58,771 nt of DNA from Candidatus Gastranaerophilales bacterium (GTDB taxonomy: Bacteria > Cyanobacteriota > Vampirovibrionia > Gastranaerophilales > Gastranaerophilaceae), in the NCBI GenBank assembly GCA_944323995.1, contig CALUUN010000008.1, positions 1 through 58,771 of the forward strand, in the 5' to 3' direction. The notes under the pieces were generated by a model. That model was not told the origin of the DNA. It ran no database searches and saw only the letters and a list, made by a program, of their open reading frames with translations. Made by a program: the position numbers and the translations under genes. Position 1 is the first letter of the stretch; each line of letters starts with the position of its first letter. Positions 38,182 through 47,836 of the stretch are shown in pieces.

Positions 38182-40269
38182 TTACGCTTTAGCGGCGCCT
38201 GATTTTTCGATAATTTCTTTTTCGATATTAGCAGGAACCTGCTCGTAGCATTTAAATTCCATTGAGAAAGTACCGCGTCCTTGAGTTTTTGAACGGATAT
38301 CTGTTGCATAACCGAACATTTCGCCGAGAGGTACAATCGCATTGATTTTTTGAATACCTGTGCCTTCGATAATTTCCATACCTTCGACACGGCCGCGGCG
38401 TGATGAAATATCGCCGATAATATCGCCGGTATTTTCTTCGGGAACTTCGATTTCGACTTTCATCATAGGTTCAAGAATACACGGTTTAGCTTTGCGGCAG
38501 CCTTCTTTGATTGCCATAGAACCTGCGATTTTGAACGCCATTTCAGAAGAGTCGACTTCGTGGTAAGAACCGTCGTAAAGTTCAACTTTAACGTCAATCA
38601 TCGGATATCCTGCCAGAATACCGCCTTCAAGGGCTTCTTCCATACCTTTTCTTGCAGGTTCAATATATTCTTTAGGAATAGCACCGCCGACGATTTTGTT
38701 TTCAAATACAAAACCGGCATTTTCTTCAGCAGGAGAGATTTTAATTTTAACGTGGCCATATTGACCTTTACCACCTGACTGACGGATGAATTTAGAATCC
38801 TGATCAGCGTTTCCGCGGATAGTTTCACGGTAAGCAACCTGAGGTTTGCCGACATTAGCGTCTACTTTAAATTCTCTGAGCAAACGGTCAACAATAATAT
38901 CAAGGTGGAGTTCGCCCATACCTGAAATAATTGTCTGGCCTGTTTCGTTATCGGTTTTAACCTTGAATGACGGATCTTCTTCAGCGAGTTTTTGAAGAGC
39001 GATACCCATTTTATCCTGATCGGCTTTTGTTTTCGGCTCAATAGCGACTGAAATAACAGGTTCGGGGAAAGTCATTCTTTCAAGGATGATAGGTGCTTTT
39101 TCATCGCACAGAGTATCACCTGTAGTGGTGTCTTTCAAACCTACAGCGGCGCAGATATCGCCTGCGTAGACTTCGCTTTCTTCAATTCTTTGATCGGCGT
39201 ACATTTGAACCAATCTTGAGATACGTTCTTTTTTGCCGTTGGTGGCGTTAAGAACATAGGAACCTGAAGTTAATTTTCCTGAATATATTCTCAAGAAAGT
39301 CAAACGGCCGACATAGGGGTCTGTCATAACTTTGAAAGCGAGAGCGGAGAAGGGTTCATCGTCAGAAGAATGTCTTTCGACTTTAGTACCGTCTTCAAGT
39401 TCGCCTTCAATAGCTTTAACGTCAACCGGAGAGGGCATAAGTTCAACAATTGAATCCAAAAGCAACTGAACGCCTTTGTTTTTGAACGCAGTACCGCAGG
39501 TAACCGGAACGATTTTGTTATCGCAAACACCTTTTCTCAAGCCTTTTTTCAATTCATCAATTGAAATTTCTTCGCCTTCGAGGTATTTCATCATAATATC
39601 GTCATCGCATTCGGCGATAGCTTCAATAAGCGCATCTCTGTACTGTTGAGCTTTTTCCGCCATATCAGCCGGAATATCTTCAACCTTAATATCGGTACCG
39701 AGGTCGTTTGTATAGATGTATGCTTTCATTTCAAACAGGTCAATAAGCCCTTTGAACTGATCTTCAGCGCCGATAGGAAGTCTTATGGGATGAGCGTTAG
39801 CACCGAGGCGGTTTTTGATTTGATCGACAACGCGGTAGAAGTTAGCGCCGGTTCTGTCCATTTTGTTAACAAAAACCATACGCGGAACTTCATATCTGTT
39901 AGCCTGACGCCAAACTGTTTCAGATTGAGATTGAACACCGCCGACCGCACAGAACACGGCAACAACGCCGTCCAAAACACGCAGTGAGCGTTCAACTTCA
40001 ATAGTAAAGTCAACGTGGCCCGGTGTGTCGATAATGTTAATCTGGTGGCCTTTCCAGGAAGCCGTTACGGCTGCTGACTGGATTGTAATACCTCTTTCGC
40101 GTTCCTGTTCCATAAAGTCGGTAACCGCAGCGCCGTCGTGAACTTCGCCGATTTTGTGAGTTTTACCGGTATAGAACAAAATACGCTCTGTAGTAGTGGT
40201 TTTGCCGGCATCAATGTGAGCGGCAATACCGATGTTTCTGATTTTCTCTAACGGAGTTTTTCTAGCCAT
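38182..40269 (-). CDS. fusA: Elongation factor G
   Basis: The 695-aa GTPase moves tRNA and mRNA through the ribosome. G1 is [14 protein letters not shown]2 lies in the [11 protein letters not shown] switch, G3 is DTPGHVDFT and G4 NKMD. Domains II-V follow, with the domain IV loop and [10 protein letters not shown]-type region near the end. It stands alone, not in an str operon with rpsL, rpsG and tuf, behind its own promoter. Length and sequence look fully functional. Confidence 0.97.
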   Translation of the reverse strand: MARKTPLEKIRNIGIAAHIDAGKTTTTERILFYTGKTHKIGEVHDGAAVTDFMEQERERGITIQSAAVTASWKGHQINIIDTPGHVDFTIEVERSLRVLDGVVAVFCAVGGVQSQSETVWRQANRYEVPRMVFVNKMDRTGANFYRVVDQIKNRLGANAHPIRLPIGAEDQFKGLIDLFEMKAYIYTNDLGTDIKVEDIPADMAEKAQQYRDALIEAIAECDDDIMMKYLEGEEISIDELKKGLRKGVCDNKIVPVTCGTAFKNKGVQLLLDSIVELMPSPVDVKAIEGELEDGTKVERHSSDDEPFSALAFKVMTDPYVGRLTFLRIYSGKLTSGSYVLNATNGKKERISRLVQMYADQRIEESEVYAGDICAAVGLKDTTTGDTLCDEKAPIILERMTFPEPVISVAIEPKTKADQDKMGIALQKLAEEDPSFKVKTDNETGQTIISGMGELHLDIIVDRLLREFKVDANVGKPQVAYRETIRGNADQDSKFIRQSGGKGQYGHVKIKISPAEENAGFVFENKIVGGAIPKEYIEPARKGMEEALEGGILAGYPMIDVKVELYDGSYHEVDSSEMAFKIAGSMAIKEGCRKAKPCILEPMMKVEIEVPEENTGDIIGDISSRRGRVEGMEIIEGTGIQKINAIVPLGEMFGYATDIRSKTQGRGTFSMEFKCYEQVPANIEKEIIEKSGAAKA

Positions 40270-40329
40270 TTTGTTTTTTCCTTTTTATTTATTAGTTGTG
40301 TACTTCTGCTATTTATAAGCTACATAAAA

Positions 40330-40357
40330 ATTATCCCATAAAAATATTTTTTATCAA
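40330..40357 (-). promoter_or_regulatory. Probable fusA promoter
   Basis: On the minus strand TTGATA (40357-40352) and GATAAT (40335-40330) are 16 bp apart. This puts the transcript start about 55 bases before the fusA ATG. Confidence 0.6.
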
Positions 40358-40420
40358 GAACAAGTGTACACTCTACGCAAATTTTGTTTACAGAAGGAAA
40401 AATTTTAATTTTGCTTCGCT

Positions 40421-40520
40421 CAATAAATATGTCGTGCCTCAGGCACTTCGCAATGACAAGACGCGCTGTCATTACGAGGAGGACGCAAGTCCGACGTAGT
40501 AATCGCATTGCCGTAGCAAT
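40421..40520. repeat. Dispersed palindromic repeat, family A (copy 3)
   Basis: It contains CGCTCAATAAATATGTCGTG, an inverted TTCGCAATGACA unit, and the core TGTCATTACGAGGAGGACGC...GACGTAGTAATCGCATTGCC. It lies in the 700-bp fusA-pheT gap and runs directly into a family B copy, in the same A-then-B order as at 10.8-11.1 kb. Confidence 0.8.
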
Positions 40521-40646
40521 AATGTGCCTAAAACTCTCTCCACCCTTGAGGGGGAGGGCAGGGTGGGGGGCTTTAAGGATTATATAGCGGGTTTCCACAG
40601 GTTAAAAATTCCTGTAAGGGTTGTCGGATTAGTAAATCCGACCTAC
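40521..40646. repeat. Dispersed repeat, family B (copy 2)
   Basis: This repeats the arrangement of copy 1: AAACTCTCTCCACCCTTGAG, a G-rich block, GCGGGTTTCCACAGGTTAAA, and the terminal hairpin GTCGGATT-AGTA-AATCCGAC (40623-40642) with CTAC. Confidence 0.8.
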
Positions 40647-40696
40647 AATTCTATAACTGTTGCAAGATGCTGAAACAAGTTCAGCATGACAAATAA

Positions 40697-40824
40697 TGAT
40701 ATACCTGAAACTCCCTCACCCCTTGAGGGGGAGGGCTGGGGTGGGGGGCTTTAATCGTGATATAGCGGGTTTTCATAGGTTAAAACTCCGGTGAAGTGTT
40801 GTCGGATTAGTAAATCCGGCCTAC
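40697..40824. repeat. Dispersed repeat, family B (copy 3)
   Basis: A third copy follows about 50 bases after copy 2 in the same orientation, ending GTCGGATTAGTAAATCCGGC and CTAC. Its hairpin has one G-T change. The remaining stretch to pheT holds TTTTAAAA-rich DNA and the pheT ribosome site. Confidence 0.8.
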
Positions 40825-40969
40825 TATGCTGCTTTAGCATCTTAAAAACTTTAAAAACATCTCACCTTAAGCCAAGCGAAATTTCAGTATAATTTTAAAA
40901 AATGCAACAACATTTTACAATCTTTTCTTTTTGTAATAGAATTAAATCATAGATTTAAGAGGGGAAAAC

Positions 40970-43432
40970 ATGCAAATATCACTGAATTGGCTAAACGAAT
41001 TTGTAGACTTATCCGACAAAGAGCCGGAACAAATAGCACACGAACTAACCATGAGCGGGCTGGAAGTTGAAGCCGTTGAAGAAGTTAAACCAAAATTTAC
41101 AAATATTAAAACAGTTAAAATTGAAAAAATAGACAACCACCCGAACTCCGACAGACTTCATCTTGTAACGGTCAACACGGGTTCAGGACTGAAAACCGTA
41201 GTCTGCGGCGCGCAAAATATTGCGGAAGGCCAAATTGTGCCCTACGCAAGCGTCGGCAGTCAGGTTCTTGACAGAAAAACAGGCGAAATGTTCACCCTCA
41301 CTCCCGCAGTAATCCGCGGGGTTGAATCGCAAGGCATGCTCTGCTCAGCTGATGAACTCGGAGTCGCCGAAAGAAATTACCAGCAGGAAGACGGCATCTT
41401 AATACTTAACAGAATATTCCCAGATGTTCAAATCGGCCAAAACGCCGAAGATGTCCTCGGGTTTGAAAAAGATTACATACTCGATGTCGCGCCCACCGCA
41501 AACAGAGGCGATGAAATGTCTGTTCTCGGTGTCGCAAGAGAATTAAGCGCTATCTTCGACAAACCCCTTAAATTCAACAGAATTGAATGCACAAAAGATT
41601 TGTCCACAAATGAGTTTGAAGTCGAAATTATAGACAAAGATGTCTGCAAATACTATTCAATCGGAGTTTTAAAAGAGATTGAAATTAAACCTTCACCCGA
41701 TTGGATGCAAAAAAGACTTTTATCATCAGGCGTACGAGCAATAAATAACGTCGTCGACATCACAAACTACGTCATGCTTGAATACGGAACTCCGCTGCAC
41801 GCGTTTGATTTTGACAAACTTAACGGATATTTGTGCGTAAGACGCGCTAAAGAAGGCGAAAAACTCGTCACCCTCGACAGCGTTGAAAGAACGCTTACAA
41901 CCGACAGTGTTTTAATCGCAACAAAAGAATGCGGAGTCTGCCTCGGCGGCGTGTTCGGCGGCGAAAATTCCGAAATCGACGACAATACAAAAAATATTGC
42001 GCTTGAAGCCGCTTATTTTACACCGGCAAGCAACAGAAAATCCGCACACAGCGTCGGATACAGAAGCGATGCATGTGCAAGATTTGAACGCGGAATTGAC
42101 ATCGAAGCCGTAAGACCCGCGCTTATGCGTGCAATGCAGTTGTTGACCGAATATGCAGGTGCTAAAGTAACCGGTGTTGTAGAAACAGGCGAAAACAAAC
42201 TTGACCCGATTGAAATCACATTAAGATTTCCGCAGGTAAAAAGAATGCTCGGCTGCACAATTGAACCTGAACGCTGCACAACAATCCTTGAACACCTCGG
42301 ATTTAAAAAACTCGGCGGAAACGAAAGCGCAGCAAAATTTTTGGTACCTTCTTGGCGGGCTTATGACGCAACAAGAGAAATTGATCTTATAGAAGAAATT
42401 GCCCGCATCAACGGCTACGACAAAATCGCGCCCACTCTGCCCGCAAAAAACAGCATGCCGGAAATTTCCCTTGCCGAAAAAGTTCAGGCCAAAGTCAGCG
42501 GGCTTATGAGAGCTTTTGGCTTAAACGAGATTATTACAAGCTCACTTATCGGAAAATCTCTGCTTGACAAATTCATGGTTCCGTTTGAAGCGGATAAAGC
42601 CGTCTATGTCGAAAATGCGGCAAGCGAAGAATATTCAATGCTCCGCCAAAGCCTTGCGGCAAGCGTTTTGAACGTTATGAAAAGCAACTTCGACAACGGA
42701 CAAAAAACTTTCTGGGGATACGAAATCGGCAAAACTTACGAATTGACAGCTCCCGCCGATGAAAAATCCTCCGGAGTTAAAGAAACAAAAATCATCGCCG
42801 GTGTTTTGACAGGCGAAATCGAAAATTCCAAATGGCAAAACACGGGTTCAGTTGATTTCTATACGGTGAAAGGGCTTCTGGACGCGCTGTTTGCCGAACT
42901 CGGGGTTGAAAGACGCATTAAAATAAACCCCTGTGACAAAATTGATTACATGCACCCCTATAGAACCGCTGAAGTTCTGCTTCTCGGGAAAAAACCCGAA
43001 TTCGTCGGATATTTCGGCGAACTTCACCCGCTTTTGAAAGATAAATTAAAACTGAATCAGCAGGCGTTTTTGTTTGAAATTAATCTGGATGCCTTGATAT
43101 CTGCAGTAAAAGAAACTGTTCCGCGTTTTAAAAAACTGCCGCAGTTTCCGGAAGTCCGCAGAGATCTGGCGTTTATTATAAATGAAAAAGTATCGTTTGA
43201 TGAAATTCAAAAGGTCATTAAAAGTGCAGTGCAACAAAATATATTTAAAGGCAGCGAAGTGTTTGACGTTTATCAGGGCGAACATGTTGACAAGGGGTAC
43301 AAAAGCCTTGCATTCCGTATAAAAATGCAGGACGAAAACGCAACTCTTACCGATGAAATTATTGCAAAACAAATGCAATCGGTCAGAGAAAAACTTCAAA
43401 AAACTTATGCTGACATAACCTTTAGAGAATAA
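40970..43432 (+). CDS. pheT: Phenylalanyl-tRNA synthetase beta subunit
   Basis: The 820-aa protein has the N-terminal tRNA-binding EMAPII-like domain (about residues 40-150, DRLHLVTVNTG...GAQNI), the B3/B4 editing domain (ISxGV-type region with NNVVDITNYVMLEYG and LHAFD), a B5 DNA-binding-like domain and a C-terminal anticodon-binding FDX-ACB domain (FPEVRRDLAFII). AGAGGGGAAAAC precedes the ATG. The alpha subunit gene pheS is not adjacent, which is unusual since pheST are normally neighbours. Confidence 0.96.
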   Translation: MQISLNWLNEFVDLSDKEPEQIAHELTMSGLEVEAVEEVKPKFTNIKTVKIEKIDNHPNSDRLHLVTVNTGSGLKTVVCGAQNIAEGQIVPYASVGSQVLDRKTGEMFTLTPAVIRGVESQGMLCSADELGVAERNYQQEDGILILNRIFPDVQIGQNAEDVLGFEKDYILDVAPTANRGDEMSVLGVARELSAIFDKPLKFNRIECTKDLSTNEFEVEIIDKDVCKYYSIGVLKEIEIKPSPDWMQKRLLSSGVRAINNVVDITNYVMLEYGTPLHAFDFDKLNGYLCVRRAKEGEKLVTLDSVERTLTTDSVLIATKECGVCLGGVFGGENSEIDDNTKNIALEAAYFTPASNRKSAHSVGYRSDACARFERGIDIEAVRPALMRAMQLLTEYAGAKVTGVVETGENKLDPIEITLRFPQVKRMLGCTIEPERCTTILEHLGFKKLGGNESAAKFLVPSWRAYDATREIDLIEEIARINGYDKIAPTLPAKNSMPEISLAEKVQAKVSGLMRAFGLNEIITSSLIGKSLLDKFMVPFEADKAVYVENAASEEYSMLRQSLAASVLNVMKSNFDNGQKTFWGYEIGKTYELTAPADEKSSGVKETKIIAGVLTGEIENSKWQNTGSVDFYTVKGLLDALFAELGVERRIKINPCDKIDYMHPYRTAEVLLLGKKPEFVGYFGELHPLLKDKLKLNQQAFLFEINLDALISAVKETVPRFKKLPQFPEVRRDLAFIINEKVSFDEIQKVIKSAVQQNIFKGSEVFDVYQGEHVDKGYKSLAFRIKMQDENATLTDEIIAKQMQSVREKLQKTYADITFRE

Positions 43433-43442
43433 GGAGGTCATA

Positions 43443-44087
43443 GTGAAAAAATTTCTGCTGTTATTAGTAATGTGTCTCGGGCTGATGTTACCGGTACAAG
43501 CCGATAATATTATGCCGTCAAGTGTTGACTTTAACGATATAAGAACCCTCGGGCTGTACCAGATTCCCAAAGATATAACCATCTACGAAAAACCCGACGA
43601 AACATCCGGTGTAATCAATAATATAAAATGGTCTGCCGTGGATATATATCCCGCAGGCGTCAAGTTCAGCGACCTTTTTGTGGTGTTTATTCCCTCTAAA
43701 GAACTCGGCTATGCCGCAGTAACTGACGAAACCGACGGATGGATTGAAATTATTTACAACAACAGAACCGGCGAAACCGGATGGATTAAAAAAGATGATC
43801 CGTATAAATTCTTGACCTGGCTTAATTTCTACAACACATACGGCCGGAAATACGGTCTGTATATTCTAAAAGGTGCACCCGATGAGGTCAAAAACATCCG
43901 CAGCGGAAACGACGAAATGTCGCAGCTTCTGTCTGAAATAAATATGCCCACAAAAATTAAGCTGAACGCAATCCGCGGAAACTGGGCGCTCATAAGCGTA
44001 CTGGATTTTGACAGAGAACCAAAAACAGGTTACATCCGCTGGCGAGGCGACGACGGTATTAGATACCTGTTCCCGGATATAAAATAA
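43443..44087 (+). CDS. Exported protein, SH3-like, unknown function
   Basis: The 214-aa product starts at GTG 43443 with a strong AAGGAGGTC site. A signal peptide (KKFLLLLVMCLGLMLPVQA) precedes a beta-rich region, with IYEKPDETSGVINNI and a GETGWIKKDDPYKF segment typical of bacterial SH3-like folds, and another LKGAPDEVKNIRSG...GYIRWRGDDGIRYL unit. It follows pheT after 10 bases, so it is probably cotranscribed. A periplasmic binding role is plausible, but there is no direct evidence. Confidence 0.72.
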   Translation: MKKFLLLLVMCLGLMLPVQADNIMPSSVDFNDIRTLGLYQIPKDITIYEKPDETSGVINNIKWSAVDIYPAGVKFSDLFVVFIPSKELGYAAVTDETDGWIEIIYNNRTGETGWIKKDDPYKFLTWLNFYNTYGRKYGLYILKGAPDEVKNIRSGNDEMSQLLSEINMPTKIKLNAIRGNWALISVLDFDREPKTGYIRWRGDDGIRYLFPDIK

Positions 44088-44188
44088 TCCGGCTTGTTAC
44101 ATTCTGCAAAAAACTCTCGACAATCGAGTTTGTTTATTATAGGATATGTTCACATGCAGAATATAAATAGTAAAGGAGAAATTTTATT

Positions 44189-44695
44189 ATGCAAGTTATA
44201 TTAAAAAAAGATGTTCAAAACCTCGGCGAAGCAGGCGACATCGTTAACGTAAAAGACGGTTATGCAAGAAACTTCTTACTTCCGCAATCCGTTGCTGAAG
44301 TTGCAACTCAAGGCGCTCTGGAAAACCGTGAAAAAAATCTCGCAAGAATTAAAGCTAAACAAGAAAAATTGCACGCTGAAGCACTTGCTAAAGCTGAACA
44401 AATCGAAAAATTCGGCAAACTTGAATTGTCTGCAAAAGCCGGTGAATCAGGAAAATTGTTCGGTACTATCACTACTAAAAAATTGACCGAAGAATTGAAA
44501 GAAAAATCAGGTATTGAAGTTGACAGAAAAAATGTTTCTCTCAACGCTCCTATTAACAAAATCGGCGAATACAAAATGCTTATCAAATTAACTTCTAAAG
44601 TTAAATGCGAACTGGCAGTTTCCGTAACCGCTTCCGAAGTTGTTAAAGAATCTATTGAAGAAGAAATCGAAGAAGCTGCAGAAACAGAAGAATAA
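44189..44695 (+). CDS. rplI: Ribosomal protein L9
   Basis: The 168-aa protein has the L9 N-terminal domain MQVILKKDVQNLGEAGDIVNVKDGYARNFLLP (signature GYARNFL), the long connecting helix and the C-terminal 23S-binding domain. The tail is unusually acidic (SIEEEIEEAAETEE), making it about 20 residues longer than the E. coli protein. AAAGGAG precedes the ATG. It leads into the MetE-like gene after 11 bases. Confidence 0.96.
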   Translation: MQVILKKDVQNLGEAGDIVNVKDGYARNFLLPQSVAEVATQGALENREKNLARIKAKQEKLHAEALAKAEQIEKFGKLELSAKAGESGKLFGTITTKKLTEELKEKSGIEVDRKNVSLNAPINKIGEYKMLIKLTSKVKCELAVSVTASEVVKESIEEEIEEAAETEE

Positions 44696-44706
44696 GGAGA
44701 ATTGTT

Positions 44707-45762
44707 TTGGAGTGTTTGGCGATAGGTTCACTACCATACAACAACCCCGAAGATGCACTTAATATCGTCAAAACTTATTTCCCGAACATTCCGTTCTGGC
44801 CGCAGCTTGCTAAAGTAAGTAAAAATGAAGACATGACTTTTCAGTTTCTGGAAGGAATGCCTTCATTTTTTGTTTCGGAAGATGACGGCTTTAAATTCAA
44901 CACCGAAAACGAAAAATTCTTTGAAGAACTTGAACAGTTTTTCGTTGACTATGAAGAAATTATTCTCAACAATAACCGTGAACTGCTTGAAAAATACGCC
45001 ATAAGCGCTGATTTTTCCTCTGCGTTCAGACCTTTCCTTGAACTTGTGAAAAAATGCAATGCAAAATTTGCAAAAGGCCAAATTGTCGGGCCTTTTACTC
45101 TTTCAACCACACTGACCGATAACCGCGGCAGGTGCGCAATCTATGACGACACGCTGCGCGAAATTATCGTCAAAACACTTTCTTTAAAAGCATTATGGCA
45201 GATTGAAAAAATAAAAGAAACCGGTGCAGTTCCCATAATCTTTATGGACGAACCTTCAATTTCACAGCTCGGAACATCAGCTTATCTGACAATTTCGCAG
45301 AACGACGTGGTTTCAATGATGAAAGAAATTGTTGACATAATCAAATCAAACGGCGGACTTGCCGCAATCCATTGCTGCGGCAAATGCGACTGGAGCGTTC
45401 CCATAAAAACAGGTATTGATATTATAAGTCTGGACGCTTACGCTTTTGCACAGAATTTGAGTTTGTTCCATAAAGATGTTAAAAAATTTCTTGAAAACAG
45501 CGGAAAAATTGCATGGGGTGTGGTTCCGACTCTGGACAGAGATGCGCTTGAAAAAGCGGATTTAAACCTTATGATTTCAAAATTTGACAAAGCTGTTAAT
45601 TATTTGACTAAAAAAGGAATTAATGAGAAACTTATTATAGAAAATTCTTATGTGACACCTTCATGCGGTGCGGGAGCTTTACCGGAAAAGCTCGCCGAAA
45701 AAGCAATGAAATTGACAAAAGATTTGTGCGAAAGTTTAAAAGAGAGGTATAATGACAACTAA
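44707..45762 (+). CDS. MetE C-terminal-like / UROD-fold methyltransferase
   Basis: The 351-aa protein matches the catalytic half of cobalamin-independent methionine synthase and the uroporphyrinogen decarboxylase fold. Zinc ligands are likely the H and C of AIHCCGKCDW and the cysteine in VTPSCGAGALPE, with an acidic DEPSISQLG strand. It lacks the MetE N-terminal folate-binding half. Short forms like this ('core MetE') are thought to take methyl groups from corrinoid proteins. It starts with TTG at 44707 after AAGGAG and overlaps the next gene by 11 bases. Confidence 0.75.
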   Translation: MECLAIGSLPYNNPEDALNIVKTYFPNIPFWPQLAKVSKNEDMTFQFLEGMPSFFVSEDDGFKFNTENEKFFEELEQFFVDYEEIILNNNRELLEKYAISADFSSAFRPFLELVKKCNAKFAKGQIVGPFTLSTTLTDNRGRCAIYDDTLREIIVKTLSLKALWQIEKIKETGAVPIIFMDEPSISQLGTSAYLTISQNDVVSMMKEIVDIIKSNGGLAAIHCCGKCDWSVPIKTGIDIISLDAYAFAQNLSLFHKDVKKFLENSGKIAWGVVPTLDRDALEKADLNLMISKFDKAVNYLTKKGINEKLIIENSYVTPSCGAGALPEKLAEKAMKLTKDLCESLKERYNDN

Positions 45763-46507
45763 ACTTGCTATTACCGGAAAAAGCGGAAGCGGAAAAACTA
45801 CTGTTACAAAAGCGTTTCTGAATATTATGAAAGAAATGTTTCCGGAAAAATCAATACTCTTGTTTGATAATGACCTGACAAGCGAGCTGGGACACAGTTT
45901 CGGACTTGATATAAGAAACACGATTTACGGGATAAGAAGCGGCAAACACGAATACAAAACAGGAATTCCTGAGAATATGACAAAGCAGGAATTCATTGAA
46001 TGGGCAATGGAAGATATAGTTGTGCAGCTTGATGAAAATATCGACATAATAGTTTCGTGGTTTGTAGGTTCAAAAGACTGCAGATGCCCGATTACGGGAC
46101 AAATTAACGATGCTGTTTTGAAACTTATTGAAAGGTACGATATTGTAATCTTTGACTGCGAATTTGATTTAAAATACCTCAATCAGCTTGTCGATACCGA
46201 CATTGATACAACAATAATCGTCGCAAACCCCAGCGAGGATTCGGCACATCTTGCAAAACGTATTGAAGAATTCAGCGCAAAATACGCCGCAGGAGGCCAG
46301 CTCGGTGTTGTAATTAACAAAGTTGAAGACGATATCGAAAAAGTTTATACCCTGCTGAAAAAATATGACCTTGACGTTCTCGGAGTAATACCTTATGATG
46401 CAGGGTTGAAAGAAAATCCGGTGCAAAAAGAATCAAAAGTCGTACGCGATGCAATAAAACAGTTTTATTTCAGGCTTAATCTGCCGCAAAGTATAGGTGA
46501 ATTATGA
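45752..46507 (+). CDS. CooC/MinD-like P-loop ATPase
   Basis: The 251-aa protein has the deviant-type Walker A GKSGSGKTTVTKAF, then LLFDNDLTSELGHSFGLDIRNTIYGIRSG, much like CooC-type maturation ATPases (DADP-like position is FDND). The signature C-P-x-T-G appears as CRCPITGQIND, and there is a C-terminal VIPYDAGLKENPVQKES. CooC proteins help insert nickel into CO dehydrogenase or activate corrinoid proteins. It lies between the MetE-like gene and folD in one operon, so a role in one-carbon or corrinoid chemistry is the simplest inference. Confidence 0.7.
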   Translation: MTTKLAITGKSGSGKTTVTKAFLNIMKEMFPEKSILLFDNDLTSELGHSFGLDIRNTIYGIRSGKHEYKTGIPENMTKQEFIEWAMEDIVVQLDENIDIIVSWFVGSKDCRCPITGQINDAVLKLIERYDIVIFDCEFDLKYLNQLVDTDIDTTIIVANPSEDSAHLAKRIEEFSAKYAAGGQLGVVINKVEDDIEKVYTLLKKYDLDVLGVIPYDAGLKENPVQKESKVVRDAIKQFYFRLNLPQSIGEL

Positions 46508-47346
46508 CAATTATCCTTGACGGTAAAAAATTGAGAGAAAAAATTCTTACAAACCTCAAAGCCGAACTTGACAAACTTGAGGTTAAACCATCTCTTGCCG
46601 TAATCCTTGCCGGAGATAACCCGGCAAGCAAAATTTACGTAAACAATAAGAAAAAAATTGCGGAACAAATCGGTATAAATTCAACAGTTATTAAATTGGA
46701 TGAAAATGTTACCGAAGATGAACTTATACAAAAAATTCATTCTCTGAATATTGACCCGAATGTTAATGCAATACTTGTTCAATTGCCGCTGCCTGCTCAT
46801 ATTTCAAAAGAAAGAATTCTCGGGATGATTGACCCCAAAAAAGATGTTGACGGACTGTCACCGTATAATTTCGGCAAACTTTTTTCCGGCGCAAAACCAT
46901 ACGTTTACCCGTGCACGCCCAAGGGGGTTCTGTTATTGCTTGATGAATACAATATAGAACTTGAAGGAAAACATGTCGTTGTTGTCGGACGTTCAAACCT
47001 TGTCGGTAAACCGATTGCGCAAATGATGCTTGACCGTAATGCAACAGTAACTGTCTGTCACAGCCGTACAAAAAATCTTGCAGAAATAACAAAAACTGCA
47101 GATATACTTGTTTCTGCAGTAGGGGAAAATATAATAGAAGAAAAAATGTTGAAATCCGGCTGCGTGGTGGTTGATGTCGGTATTTTCAAAGATTCAACAG
47201 GCAGAACACGCGGAGATGTTGACTTTGAAAACGTTTCAAAAATTGCATCATACATAACACCCGTTCCGGGCGGAGTCGGGCCGATGACAATAGCGTCATT
47301 AATGCTCAACACCGTAGAGTTATTTAACTCAACTATCCGCCGATAA
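46504..47346 (+). CDS. folD: Methylene-THF dehydrogenase / methenyl-THF cyclohydrolase
   Basis: The 280-aa bifunctional enzyme interconverts 5,10-methylene-, 5,10-methenyl- and 10-formyl-tetrahydrofolate. Signatures are SKIYVNNKKKIAEQIGI with the catalytic lysine region, VQLPLPAHISKERILGMIDPKKDVDGLSPYN and VVVGRSNLVGKPIAQMML with the dinucleotide site. It overlaps the CooC-like stop by an ATGA. Its 3' end overlaps the convergent small gene by 14 bases. Confidence 0.95.
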   Translation: MTIILDGKKLREKILTNLKAELDKLEVKPSLAVILAGDNPASKIYVNNKKKIAEQIGINSTVIKLDENVTEDELIQKIHSLNIDPNVNAILVQLPLPAHISKERILGMIDPKKDVDGLSPYNFGKLFSGAKPYVYPCTPKGVLLLLDEYNIELEGKHVVVVGRSNLVGKPIAQMMLDRNATVTVCHSRTKNLAEITKTADILVSAVGENIIEEKMLKSGCVVVDVGIFKDSTGRTRGDVDFENVSKIASYITPVPGGVGPMTIASLMLNTVELFNSTIRR

Positions 47347-47656
47347 GGTTCAAGCCGCAGCTGTTCTTAATGTTGTTGTTAACCATTGTTTTCAAACTTG
47401 AAATTTCGTTATCAAGCAATTGAATTTGAGAATCCAGAGTGTCCTGTCTTGATTCAAGGTACTCTTCCGTTTTCTGCAGTTCAATGTAATACGGATCATT
47501 GTCAAGATCGGCATCGTCGCCTAATTCGTTTGCATAATAACCCATTTCTTTTGAAACCCAGTTAGCTTCATTCATAACAAGAGTTTGTTCATATTGAAGC
47601 TGGTTTCTTTGTAAAACAAATAAACTTTTTTGTGCATCTACCGCTAAAAATGACAT
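47333..47656 (-). CDS. Small coiled-coil protein, unknown
   Basis: The start at 47656 (MSFLAVDAQKSLFVLQRNQL, 107 aa) has AAGGAGAGC directly upstream. The product is almost all helix, with a charged C-terminal coiled coil (ESRQDTLDSQIQLLDNEISS) ending NNIKNSCGLNLIGG. No signal peptide is present. Size and helix-turn-helix content recall secreted WXG100/needle-type proteins, but no motif proves that. Its end resembles the end of the 375-aa protein at 35890. It shares the upstream 13-mer with the gene at 19612. Confidence 0.65.
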   Translation of the reverse strand: MSFLAVDAQKSLFVLQRNQLQYEQTLVMNEANWVSKEMGYYANELGDDADLDNDPYYIELQKTEEYLESRQDTLDSQIQLLDNEISSLKTMVNNNIKNSCGLNLIGG

Positions 47657-47691
47657 ATTAGCTCTCCTTATGTTTGTGTACTCTCTCTTAC

Positions 47692-47704
47692 ATATATAAA
47701 GTAT
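47692..47704 (-). promoter_or_regulatory. Shared upstream element ATACTTTATATAT (copy 2)
   Basis: The identical 13-mer to that at 19940-19952, here 36 bases before the start codon and followed in both cases by a purine-rich AAGAGA-type run. Confidence 0.45.
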
Positions 47705-47774
47705 TTTTATTTTGGCTGATTTCAGGGTTGGCTGTTTTTGTAACATTTATTTACAATTAAAAATACAAAACGTA

Positions 47775-47803
47775 TTGCTCCGTCGCAAATGGTATGCTAT
47801 AAT
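47775..47803 (+). promoter_or_regulatory. Promoter of the phase-variable prepilin
   Basis: TTGCTC (47775-47780) and TATAAT (47798-47803) are 17 bp apart, and TGC precedes the -10 box, giving an extended -10. The transcript should begin near 47810, and CGGAGGAAT leads to the ATG at 47837. Confidence 0.78.
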
Positions 47804-47836
47804 AAACGCGTAAACAAAATTTCGGAGGAATATAAA

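Noticed and set aside
44103-44135. Terminator upstream of rplI (CTCGA-CAA-TCGAG)
   Set aside because: The stem is only five or six base pairs and the T run is interrupted, so it was not listed as a feature.
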